Positions 52,075 through 60,637 of a stretch of 64,000 nucleotides of DNA are shown piece by piece. The position numbers and the translations under genes are program-made. Below the pieces are notes generated by a model, which ran no database searches, was not told the DNA's origin, and worked only from the letters and a program-made list of their open reading frames with translations. This DNA comes from Paenibacillus ehimensis NBRC 15659 (GTDB lineage: Bacteria > Bacillota > Bacilli > Paenibacillales > NBRC-103111): NCBI RefSeq assembly GCF_004000785.1, contig NZ_BILX01000005.1:124001-188000 (forward strand), in the 5' to 3' direction. Numbering within the stretch: the first letter of the stretch is position 1; each line of letters starts with the position of its first letter.

Positions 52075-52578
52075 ATGGAAAGCAATTCTTTAGCGCGTAC
52101 GGATAAAGAATTGGCTGAACTCTATCAACGGCATGCAGATCTAGTTTATAGGTTGTGCTATATCTATTTGAAAAACCCTGTTGATGCAGAAGACGCTGTT
52201 CAATCTGTATTTATAAAACTAATCCAATCTCAAATGGTTTTTAACGACCATGAGCATGAAAAAGCATGGTTGACGGTAACCACCCGAAATTACTGCAAGG
52301 ACATTTTAAAAAATTGGTGGAGAATCCGCCGTGTGGCTTTAGACACTTTACCGGAAGTTCCTTCTTGGAACGGTCATGAGTCATCAGGGAAGGTGCTTGC
52401 AAGACTGCTCTCACTTCCCGAAAAATACAAAACCGTGTTGTATCTTTACTATTTCGAGGAATACTCGGTAAAAGAAATATCAGAGATGATAGGACACAAG
52501 GAAAGCACGATCCAAACGCAGCTATCCAGAGGCCGAAAACTCCTTAAAATAGACCTGGGAGGGAATTATCTTGAGTGA
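52075..52578 (+). CDS. ECF-type sigma-70 factor
   Basis: A 167-residue sigma factor. Region 2 is YQRHADLVYRLCYIYLKNPVDAEDAVQSVFIKLI near residues 15-50; region 4 is LLSLPEKYKTVLYLYYFEEYSVKEISEMIGHKESTIQTQLSRGRKLLK. TAGGAGG lies 8 bases before the ATG. The gene overlaps the DUF4179 gene by 8 bases, an arrangement usual for sigma and anti-sigma pairs. Confidence 0.92.
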   Translation: MESNSLARTDKELAELYQRHADLVYRLCYIYLKNPVDAEDAVQSVFIKLIQSQMVFNDHEHEKAWLTVTTRNYCKDILKNWWRIRRVALDTLPEVPSWNGHESSGKVLARLLSLPEKYKTVLYLYYFEEYSVKEISEMIGHKESTIQTQLSRGRKLLKIDLGGNYLE

Positions 52579-53608
52579 CAAGCATATTAATCGGCTATTT
52601 GAGGCACTTACGCCAAACACGGAACACAAAGAAAAAATGTTTCAGAACCTTTTAGTACAGAGCCAGAATGAAAATAAAAAACAGAGAGAGTTTACTCCCG
52701 TGAAACGTTGGAGACCTGCGATTCTGTGTGCCATACTGATTGGCTGTTTAACTTCAACAGCTTTGGCGGCGGCATATATGGGATTGGATGAAGCATTTTT
52801 AAAATTTCTGAAGCCACTAAACCAAGAGCAGGCACAATATTTATCAAATGGCGCTTATGTGATTAACAAGCAAGTGGAAAACGAAAATGGAACGCTTACC
52901 ATTAAGCAAGCGATCGGCGACAGTAATACGACCTATATCCTAATGGACTTTACTGCTCCGAAAGGGACGGTGTTAAATGCAGCAGGATACCGTTTTGAGG
53001 TTCCCCATATTACCTATGATGGGGCGGGACGTGATAAATTCAGTCGTAGTTACGGATTCAAAGTGCTAGACGATGGCAATCCTAATGACAATAAAATTAG
53101 CTTGATTATGAGTATCGGGACCGACAATTCCATAGCAGGCAAAACCTTTGATTTCTCAGTCGAAAATTTACAAGCAATCAATCCGCTTACGAAAAATTTT
53201 GAAACGGTTATACCGGGTTATTGGGGAACAATGCTTAAGCTGGATTTCAAGGATACTTCTAGTCTTTATCAGATTGATCAAGACATCACCCTGTATGGGT
53301 ATAAGGCCGTATTAAAAACGATCTCTATCTCGCCCATTTCAATTACTTTAAAGACTGGTAGCAATTACTTAAAAGAGATTTTCAATTACACCCTCAGCTT
53401 AGAGAAAAAAGTTGGTAAAGATGAATCGGGTCACTTCCCTATCACGATAAACTACAAAGATGGCACCTCAAACCTTCTTAACGGATCAATTAACATGGAT
53501 TTTATAGAAGGCGAAATGATTACGACCTACTCTTTTGGAAATGTTATAAATGATAAGGAAATCACATCTGTCGTATTTTTTGACAAAGAATTTCCGATTA
53601 AAGACTGA
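52571..53608 (+). CDS. DUF4179-type membrane protein, probable anti-sigma factor
   Basis: A 345-residue protein with a cytoplasmic N-terminal segment of about 48 residues (INRLFEALTPNTEHKEKMFQNLL), one transmembrane helix (PAILCAILIGCLTSTALAAAY) and a large extracellular beta-rich domain. The layout fits DUF4179 proteins that hold ECF sigma factors at the membrane. The start is TTG at 52571, within the sigma gene, after GGGAGGG. The signal sensed is unknown. Codon use is AT-richer than in the neighbours. Confidence 0.83.
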   Translation: MSDKHINRLFEALTPNTEHKEKMFQNLLVQSQNENKKQREFTPVKRWRPAILCAILIGCLTSTALAAAYMGLDEAFLKFLKPLNQEQAQYLSNGAYVINKQVENENGTLTIKQAIGDSNTTYILMDFTAPKGTVLNAAGYRFEVPHITYDGAGRDKFSRSYGFKVLDDGNPNDNKISLIMSIGTDNSIAGKTFDFSVENLQAINPLTKNFETVIPGYWGTMLKLDFKDTSSLYQIDQDITLYGYKAVLKTISISPISITLKTGSNYLKEIFNYTLSLEKKVGKDESGHFPITINYKDGTSNLLNGSINMDFIEGEMITTYSFGNVINDKEITSVVFFDKEFPIKD

Positions 53609-53624
53609 ATCTCCACTACACTAA

Positions 53625-53692
53625 AGTAAGCGTCAAATGCTCTCATGCATGCCTAGTCTGGCTATGCGCGCTGGGGGCATTTGACGCTTTCT
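53625..53692 (+). terminator. Terminator of the sigma/anti-sigma operon
   Basis: AAGCGTCAAATGC pairs fully with GCATTTGACGCTT around a 37-base loop, followed by TCTC. It may also serve the convergent MocR gene. Confidence 0.75.
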
Positions 53693-53720
53693 CATGAAAA
53701 ACTGCCCCGCTCCAATCGCT

Positions 53721-55061
53721 CTACCACCCGCTCCCCCGCCGCACCTCCTCGACGATGGCCCGGACCCCTTCGTCGATCCGCTCCCGCTGCGCCCGCGAAA
53801 TGCTGATGCGGATAAACTTCTCCCGCTCCGCATAATCCGCCAAATAAAACGGTTTACCGGAAACGACGCTGACCTTTCTCGCCGCGAGCCTCTTCATCAG
53901 ACGCTCGATATTGACCGTCCGGGGCAGCTTAAACTGGACATAGACGCCTGAACGGACGTCCGCGGCTTCGATCAGCCCCGCTTCGTTGTGCCGCCGCAAG
54001 GCCTCGTTCAACTCGCGCATCCGCTCCTCGTACAAGCCGTATATTTTGTGCTTGTGCCGCTCGTACATGCCGTTCTTGATGTAAATTTCGAGCGCCGCCT
54101 GGGAGAGCAGCGAGGCGTCGGGGTATTTTTTGTAATTCTGGTACGTCTTCAGCAGCCTCTCCGGCAGCACGACGGCTCCGAGCCTCAGGCCGGGAAAAAT
54201 GATTTTGGAGAAGCTCTTCAAATAAACGACGTGCGAGCTCCGGTCGTAAGCGTGAATCGGGTCGAACCGCTCGGCGCCGAGGTCCGCCATATAATCGTCC
54301 TCCACGACGTACACGTCGTATTTGCCGGCCAGCCGGGCGATCGCCTTCCTCTCCTCTACGCTGTATGAGGTGCCGAGCGGATTGTGGTATCTCGACATCG
54401 TGTAAAAAAATTTGATGCCGCCGCTGCGAAACTGCTCCTCCAGCTCCTGAAGATCGATTCCCTGCGCCGTCCGCGCGATGCCGCGAACCGGAATGCCCTC
54501 CGCCTCCAAAAAGCGCAAATACAGCTCGTAGCTCGGCTGCTCGACCAGAACGGTCGCCTTTCCGTTCGGGAACGGCATCTTCGCCAAAATTTCCAGCGAC
54601 GGCTGCACGCCCGAGCTGACCAGAATCCGCTCCGCTTTCGCAAACACCTGATCGCCGGCCAAATGGGAAACGAGCGTCTGGCGCAGCGTTTCCAGCCCGT
54701 GCGGATCGCCGTAAGTAAACAGATGGTATTTGTACGTATCGATGGCCTTGTTCAGGCAATGCTGGAAATCCAAATACGGAAATACGTCCAAATCCGGCGA
54801 CGCCGAAGCAAAATCGATCGTTTCGCTGACCGTGCCGCTGCGCCGGTCTCCCGGCTTCTCGACCACGTAATAGCCGCTCTGCGGGACCGAATAGATCGCG
54901 TGGCGCTTTTCCAGCTCCGCATACGCCCGGATCACCGTGCTGATGCTGCAGCCGTATTCCTGCGCGGCGCTGCGGACGGACGGCAGCTTTCGGCCGGGAC
55001 CATAGCGCCCCTCCCGGATTTTATGCTCCATATCGGATAAGATCGAGAGATACTTTTTCAT
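53721..55061 (-). CDS. MocR-type regulator (GntR winged helix fused to class I aminotransferase)
   Basis: A 446-residue PLP-binding regulator. The N-terminal domain has GRKLPSVRSAAQEYGCSISTVIRAYAELEKRHAIYSVPQSGYYV; the rest is an aminotransferase fold with RYHNPLGTSYSVEERKAI, VVEDDYMADL and the PLP lysine in YLKSFSKIIFPGLRLG. The second of two adjacent ATGs (55061) has better spacing after AGGAGG. It is divergent from a DMT exporter with a perfect 20-base palindrome between them, so it very likely controls that exporter. Confidence 0.92.
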   Translation of the reverse strand: MKKYLSILSDMEHKIREGRYGPGRKLPSVRSAAQEYGCSISTVIRAYAELEKRHAIYSVPQSGYYVVEKPGDRRSGTVSETIDFASASPDLDVFPYLDFQHCLNKAIDTYKYHLFTYGDPHGLETLRQTLVSHLAGDQVFAKAERILVSSGVQPSLEILAKMPFPNGKATVLVEQPSYELYLRFLEAEGIPVRGIARTAQGIDLQELEEQFRSGGIKFFYTMSRYHNPLGTSYSVEERKAIARLAGKYDVYVVEDDYMADLGAERFDPIHAYDRSSHVVYLKSFSKIIFPGLRLGAVVLPERLLKTYQNYKKYPDASLLSQAALEIYIKNGMYERHKHKIYGLYEERMRELNEALRRHNEAGLIEAADVRSGVYVQFKLPRTVNIERLMKRLAARKVSVVSGKPFYLADYAEREKFIRISISRAQRERIDEGVRAIVEEVRRGSGW

Positions 55062-55100
55062 CATGCGCCTCCTTGCTGCTCTCATTATACACGACCCGGC

Positions 55101-55120
55101 CAACTGTATCGATACAGTTG
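55101..55120. promoter_or_regulatory. Perfect 20-bp palindrome between mocR and the exporter gene
   Basis: CAACTGTATCGATACAGTTG reads the same on both strands. It lies 40 bases before the MocR start and 97 bases before the exporter start. It is the best candidate operator for the MocR protein. Confidence 0.72.
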
Positions 55121-55217
55121 CAGCAAAATGACATTGTCCGGTTTACGCATTGGCCTTACCTTATAAGTAACGGGTTAGCGAACGCGCTCCCGACTGTCCA
55201 AGAGAGAAGGTTGCCCC

Positions 55218-56165
55218 ATGAATCAAAAAGGACTAAAGCTTGCTTATGTATTCGCCGTGCTGAATGCGGCGATCATCGGATTCTCGTTTCTTTTTACCAA
55301 AATCGCGCTTGAACACGCCCAGCCGCTCGACACGCTGACATTCCGTTTTGCCGCTTCGTTTGCGGTCATGTCGATCCCGGTCGCGCTGGGCTGGGTCAAG
55401 CTGGCCTACCGCGGCAAGCCGCTCGGGAAGGCCCTGCTGCTGGCCACGATGTACCCGCTCGGCTTCTTCACGCTGCAAGCGTTCGGGCTGCAGCACGCCA
55501 CCTCGGCCGAGGGCGGCATTCTGTACGCGTTCACTCCGGTCGTGACGATGGTGCTCGCCTCCGTATTTTTGAAGGAAGCGACGACCGTGCTGCAGAAGCT
55601 GTCGATTTTCCTGTCGGTCTTCGGTGTCGTCTTCATCTTTGTCATGAAGGGAAGCCGCATCGACTTGTCGAACATGACCGGGATCTTCCTGCTGTTCCTG
55701 ACGTGCGTCGCTTTTGCCGGATACAGCGTGCTGGCCCGTTCGCTCTCGAAGCAGTTCAGCCCTGCGGAAATCACTTATTTTATGCTCGGCATCGGGTTCG
55801 TCGTTTTTCTGGCCATTTCGCTTGCCAGCCATGCCTCCGCCCGGACGCTTGACCAATTCGTCGCGCCGCTGGCTAGCGGAACCTTTCTCGTCTCGATCTT
55901 TTACTTGGGGGTCGTGTCCTCGCTTGCCACCGCCCTGATGGCCAACTACATTCTATCCAAGATCGAAGCTTCGAAAATGAGCGTGTTCAGCAATCTGGCG
56001 ACCATCGTCTCAATCGCGGCCGGAGCCCTATTTCTCGGGGAAGAGGTGACGGTGTACCATCTGATCGGGTCGGTCCTGATTATCGCCGGGGTCATCGGGA
56101 CGAACCGCTTGGGGCGGAAAAAGACGGCTCCGCAAGGCATTCAAGCGAAACGTGCGGAAGCATGA
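55218..56165 (+). CDS. DMT-family (EamA) transporter
   Basis: A 315-residue membrane protein with about ten helices in two EamA repeats; the second repeat holds FLGVVSSLATALMANYILSKIEASKMSVFSNLATIVSIAAGALFLGEEV-type sequence (VVSSLATALMANYILSKIEA). AGAGAAGG precedes the ATG. MocR regulators often control such exporters of amino acids, drugs or vitamin B6 compounds. Substrate unknown. Confidence 0.92.
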   Translation: MNQKGLKLAYVFAVLNAAIIGFSFLFTKIALEHAQPLDTLTFRFAASFAVMSIPVALGWVKLAYRGKPLGKALLLATMYPLGFFTLQAFGLQHATSAEGGILYAFTPVVTMVLASVFLKEATTVLQKLSIFLSVFGVVFIFVMKGSRIDLSNMTGIFLLFLTCVAFAGYSVLARSLSKQFSPAEITYFMLGIGFVVFLAISLASHASARTLDQFVAPLASGTFLVSIFYLGVVSSLATALMANYILSKIEASKMSVFSNLATIVSIAAGALFLGEEVTVYHLIGSVLIIAGVIGTNRLGRKKTAPQGIQAKRAEA

Positions 56166-56174
56166 AGCAATATG

Positions 56175-56219
56175 CAAAAACAGCCAACCCCCTGATCTTC
56201 CAGAGGATTGGCTGTTTTC
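56175..56219. terminator. Bidirectional terminator between exporter and kamA-like gene
   Basis: AAAAACAGCCAA pairs with TTGGCTGTTTT, extended by CC/GG pairs, with A and T runs at the ends. Confidence 0.85.
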
Positions 56220-56225
56220 GTTGGA

Positions 56226-57401
56226 TTAGCTTGTGATGGCCCGTCGAGCCGCGGGAACCTCGGGCAGCTCGTTCACGGAAACAATGGCGTCCGTCTTCTT
56301 CACCGGCTTGTTCCAGTACCGCTCGTTCCCCGGCAAATCGTCGAACCAGGCGGCGTCCTCCGGACAATCCAGCACCATAAATTTGCCGTACTCCCCGTCC
56401 CGCGATTGATGGTATTTCAAGTAAGCTTTGCCATTGTCGATCGCCAATATCTCGATTTTTCCGGACGTATGGCTCATTGACAGACGTACCCTTTTTCCCA
56501 GACCGGAGGTTAGGGCTTTCGCTTGCTCGACAATATCGTATACTTTCTTCAAAGGCAGGACAAACTCGCTGTTCCCGGCCACCGGGCGGTTGACGAAGAA
56601 ATAATAAGGCGTGACGCCGGCCCAGGAAAGCTTGTCCAGAAGCTCGCCCAATACCGCGGGATCGTCGTTAATCCCTTTCAGCACCGGAGTCTGGTTCACG
56701 ACGATGGCCCCGGCACGATGCAGCGCCTCGAACCCTCTTTTGGCCTCTTCCGTGATTTCACGGGGATGATTGATGTGCGCCATGACATAGATGCGCTTAT
56801 CCGCGGAGGAGAAGGTCCGGATGAGATCCAGCAGCGCTTCGTCCTCATAAATGCGCATCGGGTTGAACACGGGCAGCTTGGAGCCGAGCCGGATGATCTT
56901 GACATGTTCGATGGCCCGCAGCCTGCTCAAAATTTTGCCCAATCGCGCCGTCGACAGGATCAGACTGTCTCCGCCGGTCAGGAGCACGTTGTTAATCTCG
57001 GGATGCCGGGCGATGTAAGCGATTCCTTCTTCGACATCGGACATTGCTTCTTTCACATCGTTGCGGAATAATCGCTTGCGGAAGCAGTACCTGCAGTAAG
57101 CGCCGCACACTTCCGATACGAGCAGCAACGCCGTCGTCCGGTATTTATGCTGGCAGCCGGGAACGACATAATTCGTATCCTCGTCGGAAGCGTCCCACCG
57201 GCCGTATTCCAGCAGCTCGCCCTCGTTCGGGATGACAAGTTTTTTAATCGGATCGTCCGGATCGTTCCAATTAATGAGGCTCAAGTAATAATCATTCACG
57301 CGAAACACGAATTTCTCCGTAATGGGCTTAAGCTTCTCCCGCTCCTGAAGCGGGATTTGGGGAATTTTAGCCATATCGGTGATATATTTCGGCTGTGGCA
57401 T
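56226..57401 (-). CDS. KamA-family radical SAM protein (aminomutase-like)
   Basis: A 391-residue radical SAM enzyme. The iron-sulfur cluster is bound by Cys99, Cys103 and Cys106 (CGAYCRYC), and PLP-fold sequence of lysine 2,3-aminomutases follows (LLTGGDSLILS, VFNPMRIYED, NQTPVLKGIND). The two Asp that grip lysine in the clostridial enzyme (in QCDLS and VVDAPGG) are not kept; the sequence there reads VNRPV and MSHTSG. It may therefore act on another substrate. The ATG at 57401 has GAGGAGG 9 bases upstream. A c-di-AMP riboswitch precedes it. Confidence 0.9.
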   Translation of the reverse strand: MPQPKYITDMAKIPQIPLQEREKLKPITEKFVFRVNDYYLSLINWNDPDDPIKKLVIPNEGELLEYGRWDASDEDTNYVVPGCQHKYRTTALLLVSEVCGAYCRYCFRKRLFRNDVKEAMSDVEEGIAYIARHPEINNVLLTGGDSLILSTARLGKILSRLRAIEHVKIIRLGSKLPVFNPMRIYEDEALLDLIRTFSSADKRIYVMAHINHPREITEEAKRGFEALHRAGAIVVNQTPVLKGINDDPAVLGELLDKLSWAGVTPYYFFVNRPVAGNSEFVLPLKKVYDIVEQAKALTSGLGKRVRLSMSHTSGKIEILAIDNGKAYLKYHQSRDGEYGKFMVLDCPEDAAWFDDLPGNERYWNKPVKKTDAIVSVNELPEVPAARRAITS

Positions 57402-57493
57402 GTCTTTTACCCTCCTCGTCATGGATGTAACTACACCAGCAGTACCGCAGGACACCTCCTTCTTCGCAATTTTCCGCAGATGGGCGAATAAAG

Positions 57494-57562
57494 CAAAAAG
57501 ACCCGTACAGCAGCGCATCCCTGGGCACATCGTGCCGCAGTCAGGCTGGCTGTCGCGGGTCT
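57494..57562 (-). terminator. Terminator of the riboswitch expression platform
   Basis: On the minus strand AGACCCGCGACAGC pairs with GCTGTACGGGTCT around a long loop and is followed by TTTTTGC. It lies between the aptamer and the kamA-like gene. A second GACCCG-TTGTG-CGGGTC hairpin just before it (57575-57593) could compete with it. Confidence 0.75.
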
Positions 57563-57624
57563 ATCCCTATCGAAAGACCCGCACAACGGGTCATTCATGC
57601 AATAAATTTGCACAAAAGCATGGA

Positions 57625-57755
57625 CCCATCTACTGCTGACGAGGTTAGCTGACGGACTCGGGAAAGATGGTTCCCTACGCGTAAACTCATGCGATTCGCC
57701 CCACAAAATTGGTTCCCCCGCTTTCCAACTCGGAGAAGTTGGAAATTAAGCGTAA
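57625..57755 (-). ncRNA. c-di-AMP riboswitch (ydaO-yuaA type)
   Basis: On the minus strand the leader has the conserved blocks of this riboswitch in order: GCGGGGGAACCA, TGGGGCGAATC, TAGGGAACC, then CTTTCCCGAGTCCGTCAGC followed by TAACCTCG. They lie between a good promoter and an intrinsic terminator, 220-350 bases before the kamA-like gene. Binding of c-di-AMP normally causes termination, so the gene should be off when c-di-AMP (high potassium or turgor) is high. Identification is from remembered consensus. Confidence 0.88.
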
Positions 57756-57759
57756 TTTC

Positions 57760-57789
57760 ATGATACACAACGGAAGTTTGTTTCGTCAA
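57760..57789 (-). promoter_or_regulatory. Promoter of the riboswitch-kamA unit
   Basis: TTGACG (57784-57789) and TATCAT (57760-57765) on the minus strand, 18 bases apart, place the transcript start at about 57753, exactly where the aptamer begins. The -35 overlaps the end of the MFS gene. Confidence 0.75.
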
Positions 57790-59018
57790 CCGTTATGACC
57801 GGATCGGGAAATATTTCCCGCCTGTTCCTCAGGCGTCTCCCGGCGAATCAGCAATGCAGCCAGCAAGCCGATACCAAGTATGAGCGCCAGCAGCACAAAG
57901 GTCAGCACATAGCTGCCGCTTTCCATAAAACGAATGGAGAGGATCGGCCCCAGGCTTGTTCCGGCAAATAAAATAAACGTGTAGACCGAAACCGCAATCC
58001 CGCGCGATTTCCCTCCCAATTGCCCGACGAGCGAAACCAGCGCCGGAACGGCGATCGCAATACCCGCCACAAAAACCAGACTCAGCATAATCAGCAGAAA
58101 CAGGCTGGACATTAACCCCAACGAAGCGAGCCCTGCCATCGCCAGCAGCAGACCACCGCGCAGCACCGCACGTACGCCGAACCGTTTGGATAAGCGTCCG
58201 GATAAAGGAGACAGCAGCATGCCGATCACGCCGATGGAACGCACATATAGAATTTCCTGCTTGGTCAGCCCGAAGTCCGGTCCGCTCAAGTAGCTGCCTA
58301 ACACCGTGTACATGCTGACAAACGACATGAGCAGCACCAACGCGACGGCATAGCTGAGAAGAAGATTTTTTTGCGAAAATACGCTGCCGATTTGCTTCAA
58401 AGGTCCCCATATACTAGCGTGCGCTTGCTGAATTTCTCCTTTCGGCAGGAGCCGGGCAACCAGCAGCGCAGTCACGGCATAAGCACCGGCGAGCACATAA
58501 AATACCGCGTTCCACCCATATTGCTGGCTGATGAACCCGCTGACGACCTGCCCTGCGATTCCGGCAACCAGGAAGCCCGTGCTGATAAACCCGATCGTTG
58601 TCACCCGTTTTTCGGCGGGGAACATTTCCACCGCATAAGCAAGGGCTACCGGCGAGAACGTGGCTGCCGCAGCGCCTTGCAAGCCCCTCAGCACAAGAAT
58701 CCAGAAGAAGCTGTCGGCCACGCCGAGCAGCAAGGAGACGACCGTCAACGCCATGAGTCCGATAACGATTACTTTTTTACGGCCGTATTTGTCCGATAGC
58801 GCTCCATAGATCAGGCAGCCAATCGCAAAGCCAAGGGAAAACACGCTTCCCGCAGCCGCCGCCTGCGTAGGGGTGACGCCGAACAGCTCGGCAAAGAGGG
58901 AGATCAGAGGAATCGTGACATACAGGCTGGACATTACCGCCATACCGGCCCAGCACAGCACCGCCGTCATTAAAGAATAGTTCCGCTTAGGAAGGGATGA
59001 ATTCGCCAATTGCAACAT
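57786..59018 (-). CDS. MFS transporter, probable drug exporter
   Basis: A 410-residue transporter with 12 helices. It has the loop 2-3 motif GALSDKYGRKKVIV, LRGLQGAAAATFSPVALAYAVEMFPAEKRVTTIGF, which resembles DHA1/AraJ-type exporters, and a second loop motif SGRLSKRFGVRA. AAAGAGG precedes the ATG. A MarR gene lies 132 bases upstream on the same strand, and a copy of its likely operator lies between them. Confidence 0.92.
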   Translation of the reverse strand: MLQLANSSLPKRNYSLMTAVLCWAGMAVMSSLYVTIPLISLFAELFGVTPTQAAAAGSVFSLGFAIGCLIYGALSDKYGRKKVIVIGLMALTVVSLLLGVADSFFWILVLRGLQGAAAATFSPVALAYAVEMFPAEKRVTTIGFISTGFLVAGIAGQVVSGFISQQYGWNAVFYVLAGAYAVTALLVARLLPKGEIQQAHASIWGPLKQIGSVFSQKNLLLSYAVALVLLMSFVSMYTVLGSYLSGPDFGLTKQEILYVRSIGVIGMLLSPLSGRLSKRFGVRAVLRGGLLLAMAGLASLGLMSSLFLLIMLSLVFVAGIAIAVPALVSLVGQLGGKSRGIAVSVYTFILFAGTSLGPILSIRFMESGSYVLTFVLLALILGIGLLAALLIRRETPEEQAGNISRSGHNG

Positions 59019-59118
59019 AAAGCACCTCTTTCAAATTTCGAATAAATTAAGATCAAGCCGTCTCGATGCCCGTTTGCGGAAACTGCATATCATACAAGGT
59101 CTTGTATTCCAGTAAGTA

Positions 59119-59133
59119 GTAAGATAATCTAAC
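59119..59133. promoter_or_regulatory. MarR operator copy before the MFS gene
   Basis: GTAAGATAATCTAAC, one base off the palindrome found before the MarR gene itself. It lies 100 bases before the MFS start. Confidence 0.6.
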
Positions 59134-59150
59134 TATTATTCTAAAAAAAA

Positions 59151-59705
59151 TTATCTGCCTACCCCCACCCTTGTCTCGATATTCTGATGAAGCTTCTCCA
59201 AAATCTTCTCGAACACCTTGCGTTCCTCGCTATCCAGACCGTCAAGCAGCGAAGCGCACGTCGACCAAAAGGCCGGCAGTACTTGATCCACCAAGGCTCG
59301 GCCTTCCGGCGTGATGCCGACATGAATCATGCGGCGATCCTTGGCGCTTTGTTCGCGGGAAACCCAACCCCGTTTCCCCAGCCAATCCAATAGAGCCGTG
59401 ACGGAAGCCCGGCGGATTCCAAGCCGGTCTGCGATGGCGGAAGGCGTGACGAGCTCTCTGCCTTCATGCAGCCTAAGCAGCAACAGCATATCCAGCTTGC
59501 TCTCGGTAATGCCATAAGGAGCTAACTCGACATCCATAACGTCCAGGATGTTATCGCTAAGCCATAGCATTAACAATCCCATGCGGGACGATTTGCGGTC
59601 CGCGTCCTGAGCTGCCGTTTTGTCCATAAGCTCCAAATAGGGTCCGATGCCCAACGCGGGCAGCTGTTGATCCGCTGTAGATTCATTCACCGTTTTTCTT
59701 GCCAT
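59151..59705 (-). CDS. MarR-family regulator
   Basis: A 184-residue repressor with an N-terminal extension of about 40 residues. The winged helix reads TPSAIADRLGIRRASVTALLDWLGKRGWVSREQSAKDRRMIHVGITPEG, with the wing's D-R-R. It lies upstream of the MFS exporter on the same strand, and matching palindromes precede both genes, so it probably represses both and is released by a toxic ligand. Confidence 0.9.
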   Translation of the reverse strand: MARKTVNESTADQQLPALGIGPYLELMDKTAAQDADRKSSRMGLLMLWLSDNILDVMDVELAPYGITESKLDMLLLLRLHEGRELVTPSAIADRLGIRRASVTALLDWLGKRGWVSREQSAKDRRMIHVGITPEGRALVDQVLPAFWSTCASLLDGLDSEERKVFEKILEKLHQNIETRVGVGR

Positions 59706-59736
59706 GCGATCACCTTTCGCGGTAGCTTTTACGATA

Positions 59737-59751
59737 GTTAGATTATCTAAC
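59737..59751. promoter_or_regulatory. MarR operator before the MarR gene
   Basis: GTTAGAT-T-ATCTAAC, a perfect palindrome 32 bases before the MarR start. Confidence 0.65.
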
Positions 59752-59838
59752 CATTACTATAGCTTATTTGGCACGGTCCTGCAAGCCTTAATCTTCCAGC
59801 TATGTCATAGTGGAGAAAGTCCGGGGCGCATGGCCCCG

Positions 59839-60576
59839 CTAAGACGTATATTCGTGAACGAGCTGCCGCAGCGCCTTCTTCACATCGCCGTGGAAGCATC
59901 CGCCATGATAACAAATAAGCCGTTCCACGTTGTAATCAAGCAGACGCCGCACGGAACGGACGGCCTCCTCTAAATCCAACGTAAATTGCGGATTCGCGAT
60001 GTCCAGCTTCCCCTGCTCGATGACGACGGCGTCCCCGGCGATCAGCGTCCGGCTCGCGGGAAAATACAGCGAAATATGCCCGGGCATATGACCGGGCGTG
60101 TGCACGATCTCGATCCCGCCGCACCATGGCAGCCGCTCCCGATCGGCGACCGTCCGATCGACGGCAACCGGCTCGATCGACTGCAGAAAGCGAATAAACT
60201 GCTCCGCTTGCGGCTTCGCTTCTGACGGCAAGGCGTCGAACGTCGATTCGGCTTGCTCCAGCCTGAGCGACTTCTTCTTTCCTTCGACATACGGCGCTTC
60301 CAGCTCATGCGCGATAATCTCCATATGCGGGAAAGCCCGCTTCAGTGCGGCCAGCGGCCCCATATGATCCATATCGTGATGCGTCACAATCAGCTTGGTG
60401 ATCGAACCCAGGCGAAAGCCGCAGCGGACGACCGCTTGTTCAAGAAGCGGCACAAAATCCGGATACCCGCAGTCGACGAGAATGACCTCGTCTTCGTCCT
60501 GAAGCAGCACCGGGGTAATCGTTTGCTTTTGTCCGCCGTATGCAAACTCGATATCGAGCAAATGACAATGGTTCAT
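59839..60576 (-). CDS. MBL-fold metallo-hydrolase
   Basis: A 245-residue metallo-beta-lactamase-fold hydrolase. Metal ligands are seen in VTHHDMDHMG (HxxxDH), HTPGHMPGHISLY, IAGDAVV and the last CYHGGCFHG. It fits the broad glyoxalase II/lactonase group. Substrate unknown. It stands alone between the MarR gene and the LuxR-type regulator. Confidence 0.9.
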   Translation of the reverse strand: MNHCHLLDIEFAYGGQKQTITPVLLQDEDEVILVDCGYPDFVPLLEQAVVRCGFRLGSITKLIVTHHDMDHMGPLAALKRAFPHMEIIAHELEAPYVEGKKKSLRLEQAESTFDALPSEAKPQAEQFIRFLQSIEPVAVDRTVADRERLPWCGGIEIVHTPGHMPGHISLYFPASRTLIAGDAVVIEQGKLDIANPQFTLDLEEAVRSVRRLLDYNVERLICYHGGCFHGDVKKALRQLVHEYTS

Positions 60577-60637
60577 ACCCTACCCTGCCTCCAAATTCAG
60601 CATTTTTGTTTTCCCTCTGTCCGGCAATGAAGCTGAT

